NCBI RefSeq assembly: GCF_026151165.2
Contig: NZ_CP117849.1
Location: 3,534,001 to 3,598,000, forward strand
Direction: 5' to 3'
DNA from: Cryobacterium sp. SO2
GTDB taxonomy: Bacteria > Actinomycetota > Actinomycetes > Actinomycetales > Microbacteriaceae
Length of the DNA stretch: 64,000 nt
Within the stretch, counting starts at the first letter, position 1; every line of letters starts with the position of its first letter. Shown here piece after piece: positions 1 to 8,792 of this stretch. Both the position numbers and the translations under genes were made by a program. The notes beneath the pieces were generated by a model that made no database searches, was not told the origin of the DNA, and was given only the letters and a program-made list of their open reading frames with translations.

Positions 1-854
1 GCGGACGCAGTGCCGTGGCCGGCGTGCTCGTCGGCGGGTGCTGTCGCCGTCTCGGCGAGGTCGGTGGAGATCGACGGGGTACCGAGATTGAAGGCAGCGC
101 GCAGGTCGGAGACGTTCTGGCCGGCGTACTGCGACCAGGTGATACCCGTCGCGGACAGGAACAGGGCACCCACCAGTAGCCATATTCCCGTGGAGGCATG
201 CCAGCTGAACAGGCGCCGGTATCCCCTGGCCTTGGTGTTGGGACGCAGCAGATCCCTCTTGGCGCGAACTCGGCGGATGCGGATGACCCACATGGCAGCG
301 CCGGCCAGGACCACGACGCCGAGCCAGCTCGCGGCGAGCTCGCTGTAGAGGCGGCCGATCTCACCCAGGTGCAGGTTGCGGTGGAATTGGTCGATCCAGG
401 TGCGAAGCGGCAGGGTGCCGCTGGTGCCGTAGGTGGTGAGGTCACCGCGCACCTCGGCCGTGGCGCGGTCGATGAAGATGGCCCTGGTCTCGCTTTCGCC
501 GAGGCCGTCGCCGGTGAACATGACCCGGGTGGTGTCGCCGTTGGTCGGTGCCGGACGCACGGCCGCGAGCGACCCCTCGTCGCCGACGACGGCCTGGGCG
601 GCCTCGATCTGGTCGACCAGGGGCAGGGCGGTGGCGGATTCCGGGGCGTGCAGTTCGTGCGCGTAGATGACCTGTTCGAGTTGCGGGGTGGCCGCGTAGA
701 GCGCTCCGCTGAGGGCGGCGACGAGGATGAACGGGCCGACCAGGATGCCGGCGTAGAAGTGCAGGCGCAGCAGGAACGCGCCGAACCAGGGTTGGCGGGT
801 TGATGCCGGCGAGGTCGGCGGTGGGGTGTCTTCGGTGGTGAGGATGGTGGTCAT
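1..854 (-). CDS. PepSY-domain membrane protein (3' end beyond window)
   Basis: The reading frame begins at an ATG read from 854 and is still open at base 1, so the C-terminus is missing. The visible 284 residues start MTTILTTEDTPPPTSP. A first membrane helix follows (HFYAGILVGPFILVAALSG), then a soluble PepSY-like stretch, a second helix around AASWLGVVVLAGAAMWV, and a third around STGIWLLVGALFLSATG. This is the usual layout of PepSY-associated TM proteins, often linked to metal or siderophore reduction. The visible end is His-rich (DEHAGHG). It is the last gene of a leftward cluster with a DUF1775 protein and CopC, so a copper-related role is inferred. A GGACCTCT stretch precedes the ATG. 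The distance to copC (about 460 bp of repeats) means it may have its own promoter. Confidence 0.85.
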   Translation of the reverse strand, partial: MTTILTTEDTPPPTSPASTRQPWFGAFLLRLHFYAGILVGPFILVAALSGALYAATPQLEQVIYAHELHAPESATALPLVDQIEAAQAVVGDEGSLAAVRPAPTNGDTTRVMFTGDGLGESETRAIFIDRATAEVRGDLTTYGTSGTLPLRTWIDQFHRNLHLGEIGRLYSELAASWLGVVVLAGAAMWVIRIRRVRAKRDLLRPNTKARGYRRLFSWHASTGIWLLVGALFLSATGITWSQYAGQNVSDLRAAFNLGTPSISTDLAETATAPADEHAGHGTAS

Positions 855-976
855 GGAGAGGTCCTTAGAGGTGGGTGGCGCGGCGGCAGGTCGGGTCACG
901 GGGTCTCGACGAGCTCGACCAGCGAGGTGGTTCGACGGCGGCGGCGGGCCCGGTCGCAGCTCTCCCGGTCTGTCGC

Positions 977-1114
977 TCTCGCGAGAGCGGTGCTGCGGTT
1001 GCTTCGGAGCGCCCGAGGTGACCGCCACACCGCTTTCGCGGGATGCAACTCTCGCGAAAGCGGTGCTGTGGTTGCTTCAGCGCACTGAGGTGACCGTTAC
1101 ACCGCTTTCGCGAG
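977..1114. repeat. Palindromic element family A, two copies
   Basis: Two adjacent copies (about 977-1042 and 1050-1114). Each has outer arms CGCGARAGCGG and CCGCTTTCGCG enclosing inner arms of the GGTTGCTTC and GAGGTGACC type. They lie between copC and the PepSY gene. The same layout recurs at 18981, 45795, 45867, 53238, 53320 and four times in 54375-54663. Confidence 0.8.
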
Positions 1115-1149
1115 ATTGTGGGCTCGGGAGAGAGCGGGGTGAGGCGCGG

Positions 1150-1330
1150 CGCGGGGGTGAGGTGGGTGGCGCTACTTGGGGGTGGCCCGGCGCGGGGGTG
1201 AGGTGAGTGGCGCCACGTGGGGGTGGCCCGGCGCGGGGGTGAGGTGAGTGGCGCCACGTGGGGGTGGGGCGGCGCGGGGGTGAGGCGCGGCGCGGGGGTG
1301 AGGCGGGTGGCGCTACTTGGGGGTGGGGCG
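1150..1330. repeat. 41-bp tandem repeat ending in the copC 3' end
   Basis: About four full units and one partial unit with a period near 41 bp, each beginning GCGCGGGGGTGAGG and ending GGGGGTGG(CCC/GGC)G. The right-hand unit contains the copC stop codon and its last codons (complement 1313-1330), so the array looks like repeated duplication of the copC terminus. No separate gene is visible in 855-1312. Confidence 0.75.
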
Positions 1331-1966
1331 GCGCAGGAGGAGGAGCGTGACACCGATCGCGGCCAGGATCGCCACGAGGGCTCCGCCGATCCAGAGCAGG
1401 TCGGTGCCGCTCACCGCTGCGCCGCCGGTGTTGCCGTCGGCCGCATCGGTGGCCGCGGCATCCGTATCGGCGGCATCCGTGCCGGACCCTGAACCCGCGC
1501 AGACGGGCGCCGTCGCGGACCCCTCATCAAGCACCTGGTTGGCGTCCGGCTGCCAGGTGAACGTGAAGGTATCCGAGATCGAATGCCCGTCGGTCGACAC
1601 CGTCTGCCACACCACCGTATATTCCCCCGGTTGGCCGAGCTGCACGGTCGCCTCGAGCGTGGCACCGAAGACGGTGGCGCAGCCGTCGCCGTAGAAGCGC
1701 GGCGCATCCGTGGGCCCGCTCACCTGCATGGCGCTGCCCGCCCCCTCTCCCGAGAGGTCGAGCAGATTGTCGTTGGTGGTGACGCTGATGACGCCGGGCT
1801 GTTCGGTCACGACGGCCCCGGCCTCCGGTGTCGTGCTGACCACATAGTTGTGCGCGAACGCCGGGGCGGCCGACCAGCCCAGGGTGGCGACGACCAGCAC
1901 GAGTGCGGCCACCACCGATCGCCGCAGCACCTGCGGGTGCCGGCGGCTATCGCGGATGCCTCCCAT
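1313..1966 (-). CDS. copC: CopC-domain copper-binding protein with C-terminal membrane anchor
   Basis: 217 aa. An N-terminal signal segment (ALVLVVATLGWSAAPAFA) is followed directly by mature HNYVVSTTPEAGAVV, so a histidine becomes the first mature residue, as in CopC proteins where it helps bind Cu(II). A second likely ligand is in TVSTDGHSISDTF. An Ala/Asp/Thr-rich linker leads to one membrane helix (LLWIGGALVAILAAIGVTLLLL) and a short basic tail, the common Gram-positive form. The start lies 5 bp after the DUF1775 stop, so the two are almost certainly co-transcribed. The protein is exported and probably buffers or delivers copper. The 3' end continues into the 41-bp tandem array. Confidence 0.88.
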   Translation of the reverse strand: MGGIRDSRRHPQVLRRSVVAALVLVVATLGWSAAPAFAHNYVVSTTPEAGAVVTEQPGVISVTTNDNLLDLSGEGAGSAMQVSGPTDAPRFYGDGCATVFGATLEATVQLGQPGEYTVVWQTVSTDGHSISDTFTFTWQPDANQVLDEGSATAPVCAGSGSGTDAADTDAAATDAADGNTGGAAVSGTDLLWIGGALVAILAAIGVTLLLLRRPTPK

Positions 1967-1971
1967 CGGTT

Positions 1972-2676
1972 CTACGCCGCGTTCTTGCGGCGGCTGGCGA
2001 CGGCCACAACCAGGCCGACCGCACCGACGACGAGGCCGCCGATGCCGAGGACCCGGGCGAGGACGTCATCCGACGCCGCGGTCGTGGTGGCAGTGGCCTC
2101 GGCCTCCTCGGTGGTGCCGTGGCCGTGGCCGGCCTCGCCGGTGGCCTCCGTGACGGTGAGCGACGGTGCCGGGTGCGCCGGTTCGGCCTCACCCTCCACG
2201 GTGGCCTCCGACCAGCTGGTCTCGCCGACCTCGCAGGACTGCAGCACCGGGAAGGACAGCGTCTCGCCGACGGCGTCTTCGGGGATCTGCAGGCTCAGTA
2301 CGAACGTCGTGCGCAGGCCGTCGACCAGCGGCGTCTGGGCCGTGTAGCTGACCTGGCCGACGCGGGTGGTGATCGTGTCGCCCTCGCCGTCCTCCAGCGG
2401 GGTGGCCAGGTCGACGGCCACCTTGGCGACGTCCCAACCGGGATTGACGGTGGGCGTGACACTCGTGATGGTCTCGGGAATGTCGACGGTGATGCCGGTG
2501 GTGGCGGAGCCGTCGCAGCCGTGGCTGACCGCGAAGGTGAGCAGGCTGTAAGAGCCGGCGGCGGTCGAGGACGGTTCGACCTCGACGTGCGCGCTGGCGG
2601 CCAGCGGCGCGGACAGGGCGAGCAGGCCGGCACCGAGGAGGGTGGTGGCGGCGAAAATTGGCGTGGAAAGCTTCAT
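1972..2676 (-). CDS. ycnI: YcnI/DUF1775 family exported copper-associated protein
   Basis: 234 aa from the ATG at 2676, preceded by AAGGACCC. An upstream extension to 2763 is possible but lacks a signal peptide at its front. A signal peptide (LLGAGLLALSAPLAASA) ends before mature HVEVEPSSTAAGSYSLL, the conserved DUF1775 start with a histidine at the new N-terminus, a proposed copper ligand. The beta-rich domain includes GITVDIPETI and NPGWDVAKV. A His/Glu/Thr-rich linker precedes one C-terminal helix and RRKNAA. DUF1775 next to CopC is a recurrent actinobacterial pairing. Function is inferred from family and context. Confidence 0.87.
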   Translation of the reverse strand: MKLSTPIFAATTLLGAGLLALSAPLAASAHVEVEPSSTAAGSYSLLTFAVSHGCDGSATTGITVDIPETITSVTPTVNPGWDVAKVAVDLATPLEDGEGDTITTRVGQVSYTAQTPLVDGLRTTFVLSLQIPEDAVGETLSFPVLQSCEVGETSWSEATVEGEAEPAHPAPSLTVTEATGEAGHGHGTTEEAEATATTTAASDDVLARVLGIGGLVVGAVGLVVAVASRRKNAA

Positions 2677-2801
2677 GGTGGGTCCTTGGGATCGTGGTCG
2701 GCCGAACCGGGGGCGGCCCGCGGCGCGGGCAGGCGGAAACCGGTTCGACACTGAGGTCGACAACTAGTGGGTGCGAAACGAGCGAGGCCGGAGGGTAAGC
2801 C

Positions 2802-3425
2802 TCAGGCGAAGACGCGCACCGGCGGCCCACGATGCCGCATGGGACTGAGCAGGACCAGGAGATCACGAGGCGGGCGGGCCGCCGAGAGGGCGGGGATGGA
2901 GCGGGGGATGCTGGGGATCGGCGTGAGCACGAGGGCCCGCACGAGGGCCGTCAGGGCCACCGACGCGGTGGCGAACAGACCCCAGAACGCCCGCTCGCCG
3001 TGCCGGAGCGCCACCACGGTGACCACGGCGGCGAGCACGTGGGCGAGGGTCATCATGAGGCCGTGGTCGCCGGCGGCCATGGTGTCTGCGGTGCCGGTGG
3101 CGGGCATCAGCATCACGGACTGGCCGGTGCCGTGCAGGTGACCCGCGGTGGCCTCGGAGGCGGCCAGGCGGCCGTTCGCGCCGCCGAAGGAGAACAGGCC
3201 GTGGAAGATCAGCTGGCTGAGCAGCACGGCGACGGTGAGCCGCCAGGTGGAGAGGGTGCGCCCGGAGAGGGCGATCGACACGATCCCGGCGAAGGCCAGG
3301 GAGACCACCACGGCGAGCGGACCGGGTACCGCGCCGCCGCCGAGGGTGTGGGACAGTGCGGCCACGAAGGTGGAAAAGCCCGCCACGATCCACCCACGGG
3401 CAAAGCGCGCCCAGCGTGTGGTCAT
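2802..3425 (-). CDS. Integral membrane protein of the copper-type cluster
   Basis: 207 aa from the ATG at 3425, with GGGAG just upstream. About five hydrophobic segments are visible, for example WIVAGFSTFVAALSHTLGGG, GPLAVVVSLAFAGIVSIAL, LTVAVLLSQLIFHGLFSF and MMTLAHVLAAVVTVVAL. Histidines and methionines cluster in the loops (HLHGTGQSVMLMP, DHGLMM), which would suit copper contact. I do not recognise a named family. A TATAAG hexamer (complement 3436-3441) lies close before the start and may be its -10. It is the first gene of the leftward cluster and is divergent from pstS. The extreme C-terminus is Arg/Pro-rich. Confidence 0.72.
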   Translation of the reverse strand: MTTRWARFARGWIVAGFSTFVAALSHTLGGGAVPGPLAVVVSLAFAGIVSIALSGRTLSTWRLTVAVLLSQLIFHGLFSFGGANGRLAASEATAGHLHGTGQSVMLMPATGTADTMAAGDHGLMMTLAHVLAAVVTVVALRHGERAFWGLFATASVALTALVRALVLTPIPSIPRSIPALSAARPPRDLLVLLSPMRHRGPPVRVFA

Positions 3426-3523
3426 GGTTCTCCCTCTTATACAGTGCATCGAATCTATCAGGAGGTGGCATTCGGGTGGTTCGCCGGAGAACTCCCCAGC
3501 GCCGGTCGGGCACAATGGGAAGC

Positions 3524-4606
3524 GTGATGGCAACAACTAGGCACCCGGCACTGTTCCTCGGCACGGGGGTCGCGCTCGCCGCCCTGCTCCTGTCCGGCTG
3601 CGCGGCCAACGAGTCCGGAGACGACACCAGCACACTCACCGGCACTCTCGACGGCGCCGGCTCTAGCGCCCAGGCCTCGGCCGAAGAGGTCTGGGTGTCG
3701 CAGTTCCAGCGCGCCAACGCGAGCGTGACCATCAACTACGACCCGACCGGGTCCGGCGCCGGTCGCGAGCAGTTCATCGGCGGCGGCGTCGACTTCGCCG
3801 GCTCCGACTCCGCACTCAGCGACGAGGAACTGGCCGGCGAGTTCGCCGCCTGCGCGCCGGGTTCGAAGGCCATCGACCTGCCCGTCTACGTCTCCCCGCT
3901 GGTCCTGGTTTACAACGTCGACGGGGTGGACTCCCTGCGCCTGGATCCGGAGACCATCGCGAACATCTTCTCCGGTGCCATCACGCGGTGGAACGACCCC
4001 GCGCTCGTGGCGCTCAACCCGGACGCCACGCTTCCCGACGAGCAGATCTCCGCTGTGCACCGCTCGGACGATTCCGGCACCACGAAGAACTTCGCCGACT
4101 ACCTCTACCAGAACGTGCCGGAGATCTGGACGAACGAACCCGCGGATGCCTTCCCGTACCCGGGTGAGGGTGCCCAGGGCAATTCCGGCGTGGTGAGCGC
4201 CGTGGCCAACGGCAACAACACCATCGGCTATGCGGATGCGTCGCGGGTTGGCGACCTGTCGGTCGCCGCACTCCAGGTCGGCGCCGAGTTCGTCGACTAC
4301 TCCACCGAGGCCGCGGCCGCGATCATCGACGAGTCGCCCCTCGTGACCCGGGACAACCCTGCCGACCTCGTCGTGGACGTCGACCGCACGTCGACGTCCG
4401 CCGGGGTGTACCCGCTCGTGCTGGTGAGTTACCTGATCGCCTGCGAGGAGTATCCGGACGCCGACCAGGGTGAGCTCGTCGCGGCCTACCTGGGCTACGT
4501 CGCCAGCGCGGAGGGTCAGGCCGCAGCCGCAGAGAGCGCCGGCTCTGCGCCGTTGTCTGCGGAGTTCTCGGCCCGGGTGCTCGAGGCGATCAGCAGTATC
4601 CGCTGA
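3524..4606 (+). CDS. pstS: Phosphate ABC transporter substrate-binding lipoprotein PstS
   Basis: About 360 aa. A lipoprotein signal (ALFLGTGVALAALLLSGC) places a lipidated Cys at the mature start. PstS motifs follow: GAGSSAQASAEEVW, YDPTGSGAGREQFIGG, FAGSDSAL, GAITRWNDP and RSDDSGTTKNFADYL, the Ser/Thr/Arg/Asp residues that hold phosphate. Length is normal for the family. The start is GTG 3524 if the CACAAT at 3511-3516 is the -10 of a leaderless transcript. ATG 3527 is three bases on, and ATG 3515 overlaps the -10. No pstC, pstA or pstB follows, so this is an orphan copy whose permease must lie elsewhere. Confidence 0.92.
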   Translation: MMATTRHPALFLGTGVALAALLLSGCAANESGDDTSTLTGTLDGAGSSAQASAEEVWVSQFQRANASVTINYDPTGSGAGREQFIGGGVDFAGSDSALSDEELAGEFAACAPGSKAIDLPVYVSPLVLVYNVDGVDSLRLDPETIANIFSGAITRWNDPALVALNPDATLPDEQISAVHRSDDSGTTKNFADYLYQNVPEIWTNEPADAFPYPGEGAQGNSGVVSAVANGNNTIGYADASRVGDLSVAALQVGAEFVDYSTEAAAAIIDESPLVTRDNPADLVVDVDRTSTSAGVYPLVLVSYLIACEEYPDADQGELVAAYLGYVASAEGQAAAAESAGSAPLSAEFSARVLEAISSIR

Positions 4607-4632
4607 TCTGACGCGGCCTCATTCGGCGGATA

Positions 4633-4663
4633 TCTGTGGGGCACCGCGCGGATGCCCCACAGA
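4633..4663. terminator. Hairpin after pstS
   Basis: An 11-bp perfect stem (TCTGTGGGGCA / TGCCCCACAGA) with a 9-nt loop, 26 bp after the pstS stop. There is no T-tract, as is common in high-GC actinobacteria. Function as terminator is inferred. Confidence 0.6.
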
Positions 4664-4847
4664 CGTCCCGTCGCTCGCCGGCGCTCTCACAAACCCGAAT
4701 TGCAAGGTGCCCGCGAACGTGGAAACCGGGCCGCAGTGCGGCCGGTGACAGCGAAAGAATAGGGTCCCCGACCGTGCTGGGTAAAAACGACACGCCGTGC
4801 CGCACCCGCGATGTCCCCCGTTTTGGCGGTCTCTGACGCTTAAACGA

Positions 4848-4883
4848 CAGCAGGGCACCCGCCGATCGGCGGGTGCCCTGCTG
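4848..4883. terminator. 36-bp perfect palindrome after the helicase gene
   Basis: Two 18-base arms (left arm CAGCAGGGCACCCGCCGA) that are exact reverse complements, 13 bp beyond the helicase stop on the minus strand. It probably ends the helicase transcript and could also stop read-through from pstS. The interval 4664-4847 shows nothing else. Confidence 0.7.
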
Positions 4884-4896
4884 GTTCAGGCGAGTG

Positions 4897-7038
4897 TTAC
4901 AGGTTCGCGAGAGCGGTGATCGACGCGTCACCCGGCGTGGCCGTGGTGAAGCTGGACTCGATCTCGGCCCGGTCGAGCAGGTCTTCCATGCGGCGGCGAC
5001 GCTGCTTGGGGATCAGCGTGACGACGGTACCGGACTTGCCGGCGCGGCCGGTGCGGCCGGCGCGGTGCAGGTAGGTCTTGTACTCGTCGGGCATGTCGGC
5101 CTGGATGACCAGGTCGATGTCGTCCACGTGGATGCCGCGGGCGGCGACATCCGTGGCGACGAGGACGTTGACCCGACCGCTGGTGAGCATCTGCAGGTTG
5201 CGGGTACGACGGGCCTGGTTGAGGTCGCCGTGCAGGCTGGTGGCCTTGACGCCGGCGTCTTCGAGCTGCTCGGCGAGCTGCTCGGCGTAGGCGCGGGTGC
5301 GGCTGAAGATGAGCGTCTTGCCCTGGCGGTCGACGAGCTGGCCGATGATGGAGGCCTTGTCGCGGTGCTCGATGAGGAGAACCTTGTGGTCGATCGTGCT
5401 GGAGGCCTGGTCTTCACCGGCGACCTCGTGCACGGCCGGGTTGGTCAGGAATTCCTTGACCAGCGAGGCAACGCCCTTGTCGAGGGTGGCCGAGAACAGC
5501 AGACGCTGGCCGCCCTTCTTGGTGAGACGCAGAATGCGCTGAACCGGCTCGAGGAAGCCCAGGTCGCACATGTAGTCGGCCTCGTCGAGAACCGTGATGA
5601 CAACCTCGGACAGGTCGAGACGACCCTGCTCGACGAGGTCCTCGATGCGGCCGGCGGTGCCGATGATGATGTCCACGCCGCGCTGGAGGGCGCTGACCTG
5701 GCGGTACTGCGGAACGCCGCCGTAGATCTGGGTGGTGAAGAGGCCGACGCTGCGGGCGATGGGCTGCACGGTGCGGTCGATCTGCAGGGCCAGCTCGCGG
5801 GTGGGAGCCAGGATGAGCGCGCGGGGCTTGCGGGCCATCTTGCGGTCCTTGGCGCCGTTGTTCTCCATGAGCTTCTCGATCATGGGAGCGGCGAAGGCGA
5901 TGGTCTTGCCGGAACCGGTCTTGCCACGGCCGAGCACGTCGCGGCCGGCGAGCACATCGGGGATGGTCGCGGCCTGGATCGGGAACGGGGACGGAGCGCC
6001 CAGCAGGGCGAGCTCGCGCACGATGTTGCCACCGAGGCCGAGGTCGCCGAACGTCACGCCGACAACATCCGCTGCGGTCGTGGCGATGGCCTCGAGGCGC
6101 TCGAGCACCACGTCGTCGCCGGCGGCGAACTTGGGCTTGGAGTCTCGGTCGGGGTAGAAGTTGCTGGAGTGGCCGCCGTCGTGTGAACGGTCGTTGCGGG
6201 CCGCGCGGTCGTTGCTGTACGCGGGACGCTCGCCACGGGCCGGACGGTCGTTGCCGCGGTCGTTGTTGTAGGCCGGACGGTCGGTGCGGGCCGGGCGGTC
6301 GCCGTAGGACGGACGCTCTGTGCGGGCCGGACGGTCGTTGTTGTAGGCCGGGCGGTCGGTGCGCGGGGCACGGTCGCCGTAGGACGGGCGGTCGTTGTTG
6401 TAGGCCGGGCGGTCGGTGCGCGGGGCACGGTCACCGTAGGACGGGCGGTCGTTGTTGTACGCCGGACGGTCGGTGCGCGGGGCACGGTCACCGTAGGAGG
6501 GACGGTCGCCGCCACGGGCGGGACGGTCGTTGTTGTACGCCGGACGATCGGTGCGCGGGGCACGGTCGCCATAGGCGGGACGGTCGCCGCCACGGGCGGG
6601 ACGGTCGTTGTTGTAGGAGGGACGGTCGTTGTTGTACGACGGGCGCTCGGTGCGCTGGCCGCGGTCACCGTAGGAGGGACGGTCGCCGCCACGGGCGGGA
6701 CGGTCGTTGTTGTAGGCCGGACGGTCCGTGCGCGGGGCGCGGTCGCCGTAGGCAGGACGCTCGGAGCGCTGCCCGGTGGCCGGACGCTCGGTGCGGTTGC
6801 CGTACGCGGGACGGTCACCGTAGGCGGGACGGTCGGAGGAGGAGCGCTCACCGGAACGCGCGGCGCGCTCGTCGGCGTTCCAGCGCTGCTTCTTGGGGGC
6901 GCCCTCGTCTGCGCGGTATCCGCGGTGTCCGGGGCTCTTGCTGCCACCCTTGGGTGCGCCCTTGGGGCCGCCCTTGGAGTAGCTCGGGTCGTAGTTCTTG
7001 GCTGCGCGGCCGACGGCCGGCTTCTTGCTAGTAGGCAT
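4897..7038 (-). CDS. DEAD-box RNA helicase with long repetitive disordered N-terminus
   Basis: 713 aa from the ATG at 7038 (CCCAGGAA upstream). Residues 1-65 are Lys/Gly-rich. Residues 69-286 are a tandem array of short PAYNNDR, PSYGDR, APRTDR and PARGGDR units. The helicase core occupies about 325-700: Q motif (F329...Q355), motif I GKTGSGKT (372-379), Ia APTREL, motif II DEAD (485-488), motif III SAT (516-518) and motif VI HRAGRTGRAG. The usual TPGR is TAGR here. The core resembles cold-shock helicases of the DeaD/RhlE type, which unwind RNA in ribosome assembly and mRNA decay. The Arg/Tyr/Asn-rich tail is N-terminal, unlike most bacterial relatives, which carry it C-terminally. A perfect palindrome follows the stop. 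Confidence 0.93.
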   Translation of the reverse strand: MPTSKKPAVGRAAKNYDPSYSKGGPKGAPKGGSKSPGHRGYRADEGAPKKQRWNADERAARSGERSSSDRPAYGDRPAYGNRTERPATGQRSERPAYGDRAPRTDRPAYNNDRPARGGDRPSYGDRGQRTERPSYNNDRPSYNNDRPARGGDRPAYGDRAPRTDRPAYNNDRPARGGDRPSYGDRAPRTDRPAYNNDRPSYGDRAPRTDRPAYNNDRPSYGDRAPRTDRPAYNNDRPARTERPSYGDRPARTDRPAYNNDRGNDRPARGERPAYSNDRAARNDRSHDGGHSSNFYPDRDSKPKFAAGDDVVLERLEAIATTAADVVGVTFGDLGLGGNIVRELALLGAPSPFPIQAATIPDVLAGRDVLGRGKTGSGKTIAFAAPMIEKLMENNGAKDRKMARKPRALILAPTRELALQIDRTVQPIARSVGLFTTQIYGGVPQYRQVSALQRGVDIIIGTAGRIEDLVEQGRLDLSEVVITVLDEADYMCDLGFLEPVQRILRLTKKGGQRLLFSATLDKGVASLVKEFLTNPAVHEVAGEDQASSTIDHKVLLIEHRDKASIIGQLVDRQGKTLIFSRTRAYAEQLAEQLEDAGVKATSLHGDLNQARRTRNLQMLTSGRVNVLVATDVAARGIHVDDIDLVIQADMPDEYKTYLHRAGRTGRAGKSGTVVTLIPKQRRRRMEDLLDRAEIESSFTTATPGDASITALANL
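6181..6834 (-). repeat. In-frame coding repeats of the helicase tail
   Basis: Degenerate units of 6-8 codons (complement of PAYNNDR, PSYGDR, APRTDR, PARGGDR) repeated some 25-30 times. Higher-order blocks of about 60-100 bp are nearly identical, suggesting recent expansion by slippage or recombination. All units keep the reading frame. Confidence 0.9.
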
Positions 7039-7534
7039 AGAAGTATTCCTGGGTTGTGTTGAGTACATGGCAGAACAACGCCGCACAGCGACGCAACCTG
7101 AGAACCCGGGCAGTCTATGGCCGGGGCCGTTCACATACAGTGATTTTTCACCAGCGGATTACTGGGAAACCGGCCCATCCTGACTTACAAACCCATCCGC
7201 GCACACAATAAAACACGCGGTGTCAAGAGCCGACTTGTCTACGTTACCTGATCGAGCCCCAAAAGTCACGGATGACTTTGTCCCCCAATCGACAGCGCCA
7301 GGTGGTGCCGGACCCCCTCCTGGGCCTCTGCGTTGAGCAGAACGGCCGTGCTCGTCACTGCATCACTGTTCCGGTGTCCTCTATATAGGCGCTGGTGGGC
7401 GCATCCATCGCCGAGTGCCGAGGTGGGATCGTGTCGCGATTCTCTTCCGCGGGCAGCCGACCGTATCGGCGGGACATTGATGAGGCGGGGCGCGTGGATT
7501 GGGCGGAGCGGCTTTGATCGTGCACAATCGGTCA
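7039..7534. other. Divergent intergenic region, helicase / FUSC
   Basis: 496 bp without a convincing gene. A TTGACA box is present on the minus strand (complement 7221-7226), about 180 bp before the helicase start. I could not pair it with a good -10. A long untranslated helicase leader would suit cold-regulated helicases but is not proven. At the right end CACAAT (7523-7528) is the probable -10 for the rightward gene. Confidence 0.4.
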
Positions 7535-8641
7535 ATGCCTTCAGCCGACCTCTCCCTGCGCAAAACCGGCGGCCAGCTGAAGACGTTCGTCTGGCAGCCG
7601 CGTCTGCTGCAGGCCGTGAAGACCGCCGTCGCGGTGGCGATCGCCTGGAAGCTCGCCCCGCTGATGCCGGGTGTCGCAGACGCGTACCCCTATTACGCGC
7701 CGCTCGGGGTGATCGTCGCGAGCTTCCCGACCCTGATGGGGTCGATCACGAACGCCGTGCAGACCCTGGCCGGGCTCGTCATCGGTATATGCCTGGCGGC
7801 CGCGGTGATCATCTTCAGCGAACCGAGCCTGCTCACGGTCTCCCTCGTGGTGGGAATCGGCATACTGTTCGGCGGCATCCGCCAGCTCGGCGCCGGCCGG
7901 GAATACGTGCCGATCGCCGGACTCTTCGTGCTGATCGTCGGCGGTCCGAATGCGGACGGCTACTCGATCGGGTACGTCTCGCAGATGACCCTCGGCATCG
8001 TGGTGGGCCTCGCCGTCAATCTGCTGGTCGCGCCGCCGTTGCGAGTGACCGCCGCGGTGAAGGAGTTGTCCGGGCTGCGCGGTGCGCTCGGGCTGCATCT
8101 GGGCTCGCTGGCGGATGCGCTCGACGCGAGCTGGCCACCCGCGGAAGGTGAGTGGTCCACGCAGGGTCAGACCCTGGCGGGCACTACGGCGGCGGTGCGC
8201 CGCACGTTGGCCGACGCCGACGAGAGCCGTCGGATCAACCCGCGGGCACGCATCCGGCCACACGACCTGAGGACCGACTACGACGACCTGGCGGCGCTGG
8301 AAAACGTGACCTTCTATGTGCGCGACCTCACCGACGTGCTCGCCGGGGCAGCCTGGGGCACGCCGGTGCCCGTTGAGCTGCCTGACCTGCTGCGCCCGCC
8401 GCTGTGCGCCGCCGCGCGGGCGACGGCCGCCGTGGTGACCGAATGGGACACGGGCTCGACGAGCCTCGCCACACTGCAGACGGCCGAGGATGCCGTCGCC
8501 GCCGTGACCCAGGCGATCCACGACCACCGGGAGCTGGGCGCGGAAGCCATCGTTGCGGCCAGCGCGGCCACCCTGGACCTGACCCGGATGCTCGCAGCGC
8601 TGCGCCCGGGGATCGTGCGCGACGCCCCCGCGCCTGCCTGA
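7535..8641 (+). CDS. FUSC-like aromatic-acid-exporter-type membrane protein
   Basis: 368 aa. The first 170 residues hold about six hydrophobic segments, including YAPLGVIVASFPTLMGSI and LTVSLVVGIGILFGGIRQLG, with a short amphipathic start (RLLQAVKTAVAVAIAWKLAP) typical of FUSC/ArAE exporters. The remaining 200 residues are a soluble, mostly helical domain. Relatives export aromatic acids or similar compounds; the substrate here is unknown. CACAAT at 7523-7528 sits 6 nt before the ATG and no Shine-Dalgarno is visible, so the mRNA is probably leaderless. It stands alone. Confidence 0.75.
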   Translation: MPSADLSLRKTGGQLKTFVWQPRLLQAVKTAVAVAIAWKLAPLMPGVADAYPYYAPLGVIVASFPTLMGSITNAVQTLAGLVIGICLAAAVIIFSEPSLLTVSLVVGIGILFGGIRQLGAGREYVPIAGLFVLIVGGPNADGYSIGYVSQMTLGIVVGLAVNLLVAPPLRVTAAVKELSGLRGALGLHLGSLADALDASWPPAEGEWSTQGQTLAGTTAAVRRTLADADESRRINPRARIRPHDLRTDYDDLAALENVTFYVRDLTDVLAGAAWGTPVPVELPDLLRPPLCAAARATAAVVTEWDTGSTSLATLQTAEDAVAAVTQAIHDHRELGAEAIVAASAATLDLTRMLAALRPGIVRDAPAPA

Positions 8642-8792
8642 GTCCTTCGCGCGACCTGGCCGGCGGCCTCAGGCGCTGGTCAGGGATTTTCCACGACGCG
8701 CCCGGGCTCACTCGGGAGCCCGCCGATTAGCGGGCCCGGCCCCGGCGATCTATTCTCGGGAGTACCCGCACCCAGCGCATTCAGGAGCATCA

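Noticed and set aside
865..1353. Pro/Ser-rich protein on the minus strand
   Set aside because: It is produced by the 41-bp tandem array and family A hairpins and has no ribosome site or family match.
3426..3510. PHO box before pstS
   Set aside because: The 11-base spaced repeats needed for a PhoP site are not convincing here, unlike at 46703-46724.
4873..6186. 437-codon open frame on the plus strand
   Set aside because: It is antisense to the helicase, with a composition typical of the complementary frame of a GC-rich gene.
6181..6834. CRISPR-like regular repeats
   Set aside because: The repeats are in-frame codons of the helicase tail, units vary in length, and there are no unique spacers of constant size.
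7200..7500. Possible small RNA or tRNA in the helicase/FUSC gap
   Set aside because: No cloverleaf, anticodon arm or terminator pattern could be drawn.
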